Origin: Candidatus Nitrosocosmicus sp.
GTDB lineage: Archaea > Thermoproteota > Nitrososphaeria > Nitrososphaerales > Nitrososphaeraceae
Direction of reading: 5' to 3'
Length of the DNA stretch: 5,223 nucleotides
NCBI GenBank assembly: GCA_030452275.1
Contig: JAKDMR010000176.1
Span: 1 to 5,223, forward strand
Every line of letters starts with the position of its first letter. The stretch's first letter is position 1. Below are positions 1 through 4,990 of the stretch, one piece after another. The position numbers were made by a program, and so were the translations under genes. The notes beneath the pieces are model-generated. The model worked only from the letters and a program-made list of their open reading frames with translations. It made no database searches and was not told the origin of the DNA.

Positions 1-79
1 AAAATGAAGACTATGTTGTGAATTAAACATGACAAGCATCAAGACACTTCACTTACTTATCAACAATTGGGGGGGGATG

Positions 80-101
80 TTTCAAAATCAATTTCAAAAT
101 C
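80..101. repeat. 10-bp direct repeat upstream of VOC promoter
   Basis: The ten bases tttcaaaatc occur at 80-89 and again at 92-101, a 12-bp period, ending 9 bp before the TATA box at 111. Two copies of one short word just upstream of an archaeal core promoter could be a binding site for a dimeric regulator or activator. The repeat is seen; the regulatory role is inferred, and in AT-rich DNA a chance origin is possible. A run of eight G (69-76) sits immediately upstream. Confidence 0.3.
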
Positions 102-110
102 TAGGATGTC

Positions 111-120
111 TATATAAAAT
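111..120 (+). promoter_or_regulatory. TATA box of the VOC gene
   Basis: The sequence tatataaaat is a near-ideal archaeal TATA box. Its centre lies about 32 bp before the ATG at 148. Archaeal transcription usually begins about 25 bp downstream of the box, which puts the transcript start near 140-145 and leaves a leader of only a few bases. That fits the absence of a Shine-Dalgarno sequence and favours the ATG at 148 as start. Confidence 0.6.
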
Positions 121-147
121 AAATTCTACCATCTACCAATAGTGTTA

Positions 148-624
148 ATGACTGAAGTAAAAAAAATTCCAGATGGATATCGTTCCGTCACACCCGCTTT
201 GATTGTAAACGATGGGTTAAAGGCTATCGAGTATTATAAAAAGGTATTTGGAGCTAACCAACGAGCATGTATGATGATGCCTGATGGTAAGAAAGTTGCT
301 CATGCCGAACTTGAAATAGGTGATTCAGTGATTATGATGGGAGACGAGTTTCCAGAGATGAAGTTTCTTTCGCCGACGACAATTGGGGGAAGCCCCATTT
401 CTTTGGTTTTGTATGTTGAGGACGTAGATAAAACGTTTAATCTTGCAGTATCTGAAGGGGCAAAAGTGTTAGATCCAGTAGCAGATCAATTTTGGGGCGA
501 CAGACTTGGAAGCATTGAGGATCCTTTTGGACATCGATGGTCTATAATGACGCACATAAAAGATCTTACATCAGAAGAAATGAAAAAAGCAGCAGAGGAA
601 GCTTTTGCGAAGATGTCGAAGTAA
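148..624 (+). CDS. VOC family protein, PhnB/glyoxalase-like
   Basis: A 158-residue cytosolic protein of the vicinal oxygen chelate (VOC) superfamily, PhnB/glyoxalase-like group, with the paired beta-alpha-beta-beta-beta layout. Recognisable blocks are IPDGYRSVTPALIV (7-20), AIEYYKKVFGA (26-36), PDGKKVAHAELEIGDS (45-60), GGSPISLVLYVEDVD (80-94), DQFWGDRLGSIEDPFGHRW (113-131) and a C-terminal charged helix (about 139-157). His52 and His129 are candidate metal or active-site residues. Length matches this subgroup, so the gene looks intact. The frame can be opened six bases earlier at a GTG (142), but the ATG at 148 gives the usual family N-terminus (MTEVKKIPDGY) and fits the promoter. It is monocistronic: own TATA box, T-rich tract after the stop. 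Members act in varied reactions (lyases, dioxygenases, resistance proteins) and many are uncharacterised, so the substrate cannot be named. No signal peptide or membrane segment is seen. Family assignment is sure; specific function is unknown. Confidence 0.92.
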   Translation: MTEVKKIPDGYRSVTPALIVNDGLKAIEYYKKVFGANQRACMMMPDGKKVAHAELEIGDSVIMMGDEFPEMKFLSPTTIGGSPISLVLYVEDVDKTFNLAVSEGAKVLDPVADQFWGDRLGSIEDPFGHRWSIMTHIKDLTSEEMKKAAEEAFAKMSK

Positions 625-657
625 CCTCAAGGTAAAGTAGGACGAACTACAATATTG

Positions 658-674
658 TCTTTTTATTATTTTCG
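658..674 (+). terminator. T-rich terminator-like tract after VOC gene
   Basis: A tract of T5, A, TT, A, T4 (about 660-672) begins 35 bp after the VOC stop codon. Archaeal RNA polymerase terminates at U-rich tracts without needing a stem-loop. A 10-bp perfect palindrome (acaatattgt, 649-658) lies directly before it but has no loop, so it is unlikely to be an RNA hairpin. The position and T content support a terminator; the exact end is unknown. Confidence 0.45.
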
Positions 675-705
675 AATATTCACGAAAGCTTTTTCAATCA
701 GACAG

Positions 706-912
706 TTATTTGCCATATTCATCATGACGACGAACCCAACATTGGAGAAATTCATGACCTCCCTCGTCTCGGCCCTTGGGAACCAGGTCAAGATAGTTGT
801 AGGCTACATTCAACATGTCTATACCACGCGCATATGCTGAATAAGTATGAAAATAAGTGATGGTAAAGAATTCAACAAAATTATGCACGACGGTGTTGAG
901 ACCGTATTTCAA
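706..912 (-). pseudogene. C-terminal remnant of a DUF899 (thioredoxin-like) protein
   Basis: The minus strand encodes 68 residues, of which about the last 49 match the C-terminal end of DUF899 proteins as I know them: FHTYSAYARGIDMLN, then YNYLDLVPKGRDE, then WVRRHDEYGK just before the TAA. The family is usually well over 200 residues with a thioredoxin-like fold. Everything upstream of the FHTYS block is missing: residues 1-20 do not resemble the family, and the frame is closed by a TAA at 934-936. The only start is a TTG at 912 with no good promoter. A possible trace of the usual VFYK-like strand appears in another frame near 860-870 (ILYHH), which would mean a frameshift before deletion, but this is weak. 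The plus-strand ORF over the same bases (655-840) is an antisense shadow. Best read as a degenerate gene fragment, convergent with the VOC gene. Recognition rests on memory of the family pattern, not on a search. Confidence 0.68.
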
Positions 913-938
913 AACAGCACGGACCAGTGGGGATTAAT

Positions 939-1009
939 ATCGATATCGATGTCTTAAGTAGAATTCTCTTATCTAAGAGAACAGTATTTCCTCGAAACTT
1001 TAAGTCGAG
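939..1009. repeat. Cluster of three inverted repeats
   Basis: Three dyad-symmetric elements occur within 71 bp: a perfect 12-bp palindrome atcgatatcgat (939-950); an 18-bp inverted repeat with 8-bp arms ttctctta/taagagaa around tc (964-981); and a composite one with arms ctcga/tcgag (991-995 and 1005-1009) enclosing ctt-t-aag. The six-base palindromes cttaag (953-958) and gaattc (961-966) lie between. They could be protein-binding sites, a structured RNA or the scar of a lost mobile element. No conserved RNA family is recognised, so the call stops at the visible symmetry. Confidence 0.5.
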
Positions 1010-1115
1010 CAATATTTCAAAATTCAACCCTTTAGTTTTTACCTCTCGTCTTTTAATGTTTTGATAAACATTATAAATCCTAAATATCTATGTTATACAA
1101 CTGTGACCGGTATCA

Positions 1116-1133
1116 TTAGAGATAGTTAGAGAT
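1116..1133. repeat. 8-bp direct repeat at 10-bp spacing
   Basis: The word ttagagat occurs at 1116-1123 and 1126-1133, start to start 10 bp, close to one helical turn, so both copies would face the same side of the DNA. It lies about 40-60 bp upstream of the putative TATA box of the patatin gene, a usual place for an archaeal activator site. The regulatory role is inferred. Confidence 0.3.
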
Positions 1134-1173
1134 CATGTGATATTGTAAAAAAATGCAATTATTAAGCAAAACC

Positions 1174-1183
1174 TTATTAATAA
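1174..1183 (+). promoter_or_regulatory. Putative TATA box of the patatin gene
   Basis: The sequence ttattaataa is the core of a perfect 12-bp palindrome, cttattaataag (1173-1184). It is the best TATA-like element before the patatin start. A start of transcription about 25 bp downstream would fall near 1203, exactly at the ATG of a small upstream frame, leaving about 30 bases before the patatin ATG. Position is plausible; the box is less canonical than the one at 111. Confidence 0.4.
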
Positions 1184-1202
1184 GACAAGATTGAGTCTAA
1201 AC

Positions 1203-1235
1203 ATGACCAAAAAGAAAACTAGGATGACTAGGTAA
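1203..1235 (+). CDS. Possible 10-codon leader ORF overlapping patatin start
   Basis: An ATG at 1203 opens a frame encoding MTKKKTRMTR and ends at TAA (1233-1235), whose last A is the A of the patatin ATG (TAATG). A second in-frame ATG at 1224 would give only three codons (MTR). The first ATG lies about 25 bp after the centre of the putative TATA box, so it could be the first codon of a leaderless message, with the patatin gene translated by termination-reinitiation. The peptide is strongly basic. Nothing proves it is translated: a frame this short arises easily by chance. Confidence 0.22.
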   Translation: MTKKKTRMTR

Positions 1236-2761
1236 TGACCAGTAGTATTTCTACCCTCAACAAGAATAAGCAAAGAGCCTTAATATTTCAGGGTGGAGGT
1301 GCGCTTGGAGCTTACGAAGCAGGGATATTCAAAGCATTGCATGACGACTTTTTTGAGAAAGACGGAAATGATAACAGAGCTTTATTCGACATAGTTGCAG
1401 GCACTTCTGCAGGAGCAATAAATGCGGTATTACTAGTGAATTATGTTATTCAAAGAGGAACATGGGAAGGTTCAGCAGATATTCTTATGAATTTCTGGAA
1501 AGATGTATCTACTTCAACATGGTATTTTGAAAATCCGTTTATGGAATATTGGCAAGACACTGCGCATTTCTTTAGAGATCAATCAAACAGAATGTGGCAG
1601 CAATTTTTTGAGCCCGTCGATGAAATTTATGACAAAGCGAGAGAAAAATGGCCTTTATTGCCATTTTACTATTATTGGCCAGACAAGTATGGGCCACTGG
1701 CGACCGCTGAAGTTTCAAGAAGGTATAGGTCTTGGTTCCAGTTTTCACAATCCCCATTAGGAACCCCAAATGTCCTCTCTCCAGCGATTCTGCAACCGGA
1801 TTTTAGGTTTTTCAATCCCCTTAATACCCTATTAAGATATGACAATTCCCCCATGACAGAGATGATCCTAAGGCACTGGAAGAATAAAGAAGACAAAGCA
1901 GAACCAATCAAGACAACAGAGGGTCAACCGAGGCTTCTTATAGTTGCGGTCGATGTTCAGGATGCCACCACTGTTACCTTTGACAGTTATCCGAAAGAAG
2001 ATGGACACTTGATGTCTGTTTATGGTGATGAGGACAAGGTGAAACACGAGATTTATTATGATAAAGGAATAGAAATGAAACATCTACTTACAACAATGTC
2101 CTCACATGTGAGACACAAGTTTCCTGAATTAAATGTAAAATCCACATTTCCTAATGATAGGACCACAGTAGAGGATTTACGCCCATTTATGGACGGCTTT
2201 TATCTAAGCAATACTCCTTTGAGGGAGGTATTACAAGCCCACAGGGATTATTATGACAAGGTAATAAAGAAAGGAAAAGATGTTCCTTCACTAGATATAA
2301 TTATAGGAGATCTATATCCTACATTTCAAAATGGAACACCGCTAGACCCGGATTCTATAAACAACAGAGTCCAGGACGTCTTATTTCATGACAAATCCAA
2401 ATATGATGAGAAATCGGCAATTCTTGTCTCTGACTATATCGGAATTAGCAAAGTACTTTGGAACTATGTCGAAAATAAAGATAAAAATGCAGCTGACCAG
2501 TTGAAAATGGAAATAAACAAAATAATAAGAAGCAAAGACAGAAAGGGAGACCCCAGAAAATTCGACGACCTAATTAATGGCAGATTCACGATTGATAACT
2601 TGGTAAGAATTGAATACGGCAGTAACCAGCATGTTAACGAAAGCGACGACATAAGTGGTAAGGCTTTTGAGTTTTCTGCTCACACAATAAAGTACTTGAT
2701 AGAAGCAGGGAAAAGAGACACATTCAAATATAAAGACGGGTGGAAAGACTGGCTCATATAA
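1235..2761 (+). CDS. Patatin-like phospholipase / lipid acyl hydrolase
   Basis: A 508-residue patatin-like acyl hydrolase, expected to cleave ester bonds of lipids with a Ser-Asp dyad. The N-terminal strand runs into the oxyanion-hole loop GGGALG (20-25), the nucleophile elbow GTSAG (56-60) carries Ser58, and the catalytic Asp is Asp320 in MDGFYLSNTPL (319-329), the equivalent of the family's DGG/DGA-x-x-NTPL motif. A further family strand is RLLIVAVDVQDATTVTF (about 230-246). Residues about 78-185 form an aromatic-rich insertion with many Trp, Phe and Tyr, possibly a lid or membrane-contact surface. The helix before the Asp motif reads HLLTTMSSHVRHKFPEL instead of the usual ASAAIP-type segment. 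About 180 residues follow the Asp, longer than a minimal patatin. No signal peptide or membrane span is visible, so it is probably cytosolic or peripheral. ATG 1235 is the first possible start, since a TAG lies two codons upstream. The gene stands alone; the substrate is unknown (archaeal ether lipids lack acyl esters). Confidence 0.9.
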   Translation: MTSSISTLNKNKQRALIFQGGGALGAYEAGIFKALHDDFFEKDGNDNRALFDIVAGTSAGAINAVLLVNYVIQRGTWEGSADILMNFWKDVSTSTWYFENPFMEYWQDTAHFFRDQSNRMWQQFFEPVDEIYDKAREKWPLLPFYYYWPDKYGPLATAEVSRRYRSWFQFSQSPLGTPNVLSPAILQPDFRFFNPLNTLLRYDNSPMTEMILRHWKNKEDKAEPIKTTEGQPRLLIVAVDVQDATTVTFDSYPKEDGHLMSVYGDEDKVKHEIYYDKGIEMKHLLTTMSSHVRHKFPELNVKSTFPNDRTTVEDLRPFMDGFYLSNTPLREVLQAHRDYYDKVIKKGKDVPSLDIIIGDLYPTFQNGTPLDPDSINNRVQDVLFHDKSKYDEKSAILVSDYIGISKVLWNYVENKDKNAADQLKMEINKIIRSKDRKGDPRKFDDLINGRFTIDNLVRIEYGSNQHVNESDDISGKAFEFSAHTIKYLIEAGKRDTFKYKDGWKDWLI

Positions 2762-3270
2762 CCAACAATAACTAACGGCGATACCGACCGACCCAGTCAA
2801 TCAAGACAACATGCTCTTAAAAATAAACCGTCGCCAAAAAAATTTATTTCACTAGATTTATCAATCAATCCCGAAAGCAACCCTGGATCCTATGATTGAA
2901 TCCAAACTCCATCTTTTACTGCATGTTCAAATTACAAGTCTATCTGAAAACAATTAACATGACCATATTAAGTCGATATAATGACTGCACACATGGCTAC
3001 ATACACTTCAAATTAGAGTAAATATTCTAAATTCCGTCGTTTCTAAGGTTCACGGATCATAATTAGAGGTACAGTCCTCATCCATGGGGATATGGTTCAA
3101 GGATTAATACAATCACAGCATAAAGTAGTATGAAATCAGATAGAAATTATTAATTGATTTCTGATAATGTATTGATCTTATTTATGAAACTAAAAGTGAA
3201 TCAATTATTATTTTTCCCTCATCTTCCTCAGATTCTATACTATCATCCTTATTCACCGTTAATATTCCAA
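2762..3270. other. 509-bp non-coding region between convergent genes
   Basis: No supportable gene on either strand between the patatin stop and the nuclease stop, which converge here. Small frames (such as 3154-3369 plus) lack family resemblance or run antisense to the nuclease. Weak symmetries exist: ggcga (2777-2781) with tcgcc (2831-2835) after the patatin stop, and atcaga (3135-3140) with tctgat (3160-3165), but neither has the T-tract expected of a terminator on the relevant strand. The minus strand just past the nuclease stop has a run of acidic codons in another frame (about 3215-3250), possibly a relic of a longer acidic tail. Otherwise nothing recognisable. Confidence 0.55.
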
Positions 3271-3924
3271 TTATCCCTCGCAACCTATCCCATCGCCATC
3301 ACCGTCAAGGTTGTGTGGATCATTGTTTCCAACCGGGATGTTCTTCTCATCAAAGTCCTTACAATCTAAATCCTTGCCGTCATTATCAAATTGATTATTA
3401 TTGATGCCCCCAGAGTCTACATTGTCATCATTATCATTATTGTTACTACCGTTTGATAAACAACCATGCTCTGCCCAATTTGAATCTGCAAATTCAGATA
3501 CATCGCAGAAATCTTGATAAACATCAGCAAAACCATTATCGAGTATCGCTTCATTAACGTTAACACCTTCACAATAAACCACTGCAACTGTTCGGCCATA
3601 GGTAAGTCCTTGATTATTATCTGGATCTACCTCTGCATTCTTATTCAAACATTGTTCTGTTATGAAATTTCTTGCTTCATCAAATCCCGATTCTTCTTTT
3701 TCTGGTGCATCTATTAACACCAGCCTTACTGTTATTGTTTCTCCCTCTGCTGTCTTTATATCAAGAGTATCTCCATCTATGACTTTTGTTACTGTTCCAC
3801 TAAAGTTTGATGAAGTGGTAACTAAATCAGAATTTAAAGTCGCCCAAACTTGATTTGAAAAGGTAATTGTTCCCAAAAAAACTAGAAATACAAATATTCT
3901 CTCATAAAATAAAAAATGACGCAA
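3271..3924 (-). CDS. Secreted thermonuclease (SNase-like) with Excalibur domain
   Basis: A 217-residue exported nuclease. Residues 1-28 form a signal peptide: short basic start, hydrophobic core FVFLVFLGTI, likely cut after VWA (28). The staphylococcal-nuclease fold follows (about 41-156) and keeps the catalytic set by comparison with S. aureus nuclease: Asp52 in VIDGDT, Arg67 and Asp72 in VRLVLIDAPE, Glu75, and Arg111 in YGRTVAVV. The usual Thr after Asp72 is Ala, common in relatives. It should cut DNA and RNA with calcium. Cys92, Cys118, Cys140 and Cys155 could form disulfides. An Asn/Asp-rich linker (157-184) leads to an Excalibur calcium-binding motif (185-217) with Cys188, NIPVG, DGDGDGIG and Cys215; the stop follows two residues later. 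The only reasonable start is TTG at 3922-3924: a TAA lies three codons upstream and no ATG or GTG precedes the hydrophobic core. It has its own TATA box and is probably transcribed alone. Likely role: degrading extracellular nucleic acid for nutrients or defence (inference). Confidence 0.9.
   Translation of the reverse strand: MRHFLFYERIFVFLVFLGTITFSNQVWATLNSDLVTTSSNFSGTVTKVIDGDTLDIKTAEGETITVRLVLIDAPEKEESGFDEARNFITEQCLNKNAEVDPDNNQGLTYGRTVAVVYCEGVNVNEAILDNGFADVYQDFCDVSEFADSNWAEHGCLSNGSNNNDNDDNVDSGGINNNQFDNDGKDLDCKDFDEKNIPVGNNDPHNLDGDGDGIGCEG
3278..3308. repeat. 31-bp direct repeat, copy 1 (Excalibur coding DNA)
   Basis: These 31 bases are identical to 4350-4380 in the same orientation. Both copies encode, on the minus strand, the DGDGDGIGCE core of an Excalibur motif. 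Similarity continues beyond the identical core into the NIPVG segment but with substitutions. This copy is at the very 3' end of the nuclease gene. Confidence 0.9.
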
Positions 3925-3946
3925 TACTGATTATTATTATATTCAA

Positions 3947-3956
3947 TATATATAAA
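3947..3956 (-). promoter_or_regulatory. TATA box of the nuclease gene
   Basis: On the minus strand 3956-3947 reads tttatatata, inside a longer alternating A/T run (3941-3960). Its centre is about 27 bp upstream of the TTG start at 3924, so the transcript would begin within a few bases of the start codon, a leaderless or near-leaderless message. This placement also supports the TTG as the true start. Confidence 0.55.
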
Positions 3957-3961
3957 TATAC

Positions 3962-3993
3962 AAAAAATAGATGGGATTCTTCTACAACATCTA
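3962..3993 (-). terminator. Hairpin plus T6 terminator-like element
   Basis: On the minus strand the arm tagatg (3993-3988), a 14-base loop and the perfect complement catcta (3973-3968) are followed at once by six T (3967-3962). It lies about 35 bp after the stop of the acidic Excalibur reading frame (4028) and just before the nuclease TATA box, exactly where one transcript should end and the next begin. Stem is only 6 bp and AT-rich, but archaeal termination relies mainly on the T-tract. Confidence 0.5.
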
Positions 3994-4027
3994 CTTGGAT
4001 AATTTACTTTGATATCAATGGTGATCA

Positions 4028-4585
4028 CTAATTGTTTTCTTCTTCTTCATTACGGTCTGATTCATCATTGTTTTCTTCACTTGCAGTTTCATCGGTAGAT
4101 TCTCCGTCATCATCATTTCCATTATTGGTCGTATCCTGCTCTTGTTGTTCGTCATCTCCTGACTGTTCCTGTTCTTCACTTTGTTGCTCTTCTAAAATTT
4201 CATCCATCTCTTCAATTGTCAAGTTCTTATCTGGGTCATCATCTTGCCAGTCAATTGAGTCATACTTAGGATCATTTCGTGGATCTGTTGTTTGTTCTGT
4301 TTGTTGTCCATCTTCATTATTTGTTTGGCTATCATTCCCTTCATCCGTTTCGCAACCTATCCCATCGCCATCACCGTCAAAGTTATTTGGATCATCATCT
4401 CCCACAGGAATGTTTGTTTCACCAATGTCTTCACAGTTTAAATCATCATTACTTTCATTTTGACTACCATTAGCCAAAGTACTGTTATTGTTTCCCGCAT
4501 CTGTGGAATTATTTCGGCTACTTGTGTCATTAGTATCTTCAGATTTTTCAATTACTTCAAAAGTTGTTTCGTCAGTTTCTGTCAT
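4028..4585 (-). CDS. Acidic Excalibur-motif ORF (3' part of broken surface gene)
   Basis: A 185-residue open frame that an automatic annotator would call as a gene. Residues 1-11 (ending TTFEV) complete the Ig-like domain encoded upstream of the in-frame TGA, so this is a fragment rather than a natural start. Then come a Ser/Asn/Asp-rich linker (15-48), an Excalibur motif (49-79) with Cys51, NIPVG, DGDGDGIG and Cys78, and a long disordered tail (80-185) made largely of Glu, Asp, Gln, Asn, Ser and Thr. It has no signal peptide, hydrophobic segment or C-terminal anchor of its own. The ATG lies 3 bp past the TGA (TGA-TAT-ATG), so reinitiation could still yield it, but the product would stay in the cytoplasm, where an Excalibur domain with two cysteines makes little sense. 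Ends at TAG; the hairpin with T6 follows. Motif identity is clear; expression is doubtful. Confidence 0.55.
   Translation of the reverse strand: MTETDETTFEVIEKSEDTNDTSSRNNSTDAGNNNSTLANGSQNESNDDLNCEDIGETNIPVGDDDPNNFDGDGDGIGCETDEGNDSQTNNEDGQQTEQTTDPRNDPKYDSIDWQDDDPDKNLTIEEMDEILEEQQSEEQEQSGDDEQQEQDTTNNGNDDDGESTDETASEENNDESDRNEEEENN
4350..4380. repeat. 31-bp direct repeat, copy 2 (Excalibur coding DNA)
   Basis: Identical over 31 bases to 3278-3308. It encodes the same DGDGDGIGCE core, but here the protein continues for about 106 acidic residues instead of stopping. Shared codons over the whole core point to recent common origin, gene conversion or strong selection on the motif. Confidence 0.9.
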
Positions 4586-4588
4586 ATA

Positions 4589-4990
4589 TCAATCTGCATC
4601 GACATTTACTGTAACATCAAATGTGCCCGGGTTTGAATTTGGGCCAATTTCAAATTCGAATGTTGCTATTCCATCATTATTTGTTTGATCGCTATCTCTT
4701 TTATCAAAGTCAGTGGTATAAAATACTCTTAAATCAGTATCCGCATCAGCAATTCTTTGTTGGGAGTTCTCATCACTAACCGTTACATCAATAGTTTGTA
4801 TGTTCCCTTTAACAATAGGATCTTTTTCAACATCTATATCAATTTCTAAATCATTGTTTGAAGCATCAGATTCATCAGAATTGTCATTATCGGAACTTGA
4901 CGAGGATGACTGATCGTTATCACCATCAAAGTCATTTCCTGTTGCCGGTAAAGGATTAATATTTAGAGGGGAATTTAAGAATAGCCCATT
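4589..4990 (-). pseudogene. Orphan middle segment: linker plus Ig-like domain
   Basis: Read in the same frame as the 4585 fragment, this stretch is open from after a TGA at 5065-5063 down to the TGA at 4591-4589, and is clearly coding from about 4990. It gives NGLFLNSPLNINPLPATG, an acidic/serine linker with DFDGDND and six serines, then an Ig-like beta domain: DLEIDIDVEKDPIVKG, TIDVTVSDENSQQRIADAD, LRVFYTTDFDKR, a short DG turn (NNDGIATFEFEIG), NSNPGTFDVTVNVDAD. This resembles repeated adhesin-like domains of thaumarchaeal secreted proteins as I remember them. With no start codon it depends on the upstream frame, which is shifted by one base. Too weak a frame to be called by ORF finders, it is easily missed. 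Confidence 0.65.

Larger units (their letters stand above)
913..1202. other. Non-coding spacer between DUF899 remnant and patatin gene
   Basis: About 290 bp with no supportable protein gene. I read the minus strand just upstream of the DUF899 fragment and found stops (for example the TAA at 934-936) and no trace of that protein's N-terminal part. The stretch holds three inverted repeats (939-1009), a phased 8-bp direct repeat (1116-1133) and a TATA-like palindrome (1173-1184), each listed separately. No tRNA-like cloverleaf was recognised. Confidence 0.6.

Noticed and set aside
142..147. GTG at 142 as start of the VOC gene
   Set aside because: The ATG six bases later gives the usual family N-terminus and fits the TATA-box distance equally well or better.
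655..840. Plus-strand 61-codon ORF
   Set aside because: It runs antisense to the DUF899-like fragment, whose residues fit a known family pattern; the plus reading resembles nothing.
2777..2835. ggcga/tcgcc inverted repeat as patatin terminator
   Set aside because: Arms are 5 bp, 49 bp apart, and followed by an A run rather than a T run on the plus strand.
3081..3110. Possible tRNA T-arm (ggttcaagg near 3095)
   Set aside because: No matching acceptor stem, anticodon arm or D-arm could be placed around it.
3514..3853. Plus-strand ORFs opposite the nuclease gene
   Set aside because: They are shadows of the nuclease frame, which has a signal peptide and a full catalytic residue set.
4032..4463. 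Plus-strand 143-codon Ser-rich ORF
   Set aside because: It is the antisense reading of Asp/Glu/Asn/Gln codons in the minus-strand acidic protein; the Ser runs come from tct/tca opposite acidic codons.
4589..4591. TGA recoded as glycine (genetic code 25), since no intact gene here ends in TGA
   Set aside because: The intact genes use GGA and other GGN for glycine throughout with no in-frame TGA, the proteins look archaeal, and the same gene also has a frameshift, so a nonsense mutation is simpler.
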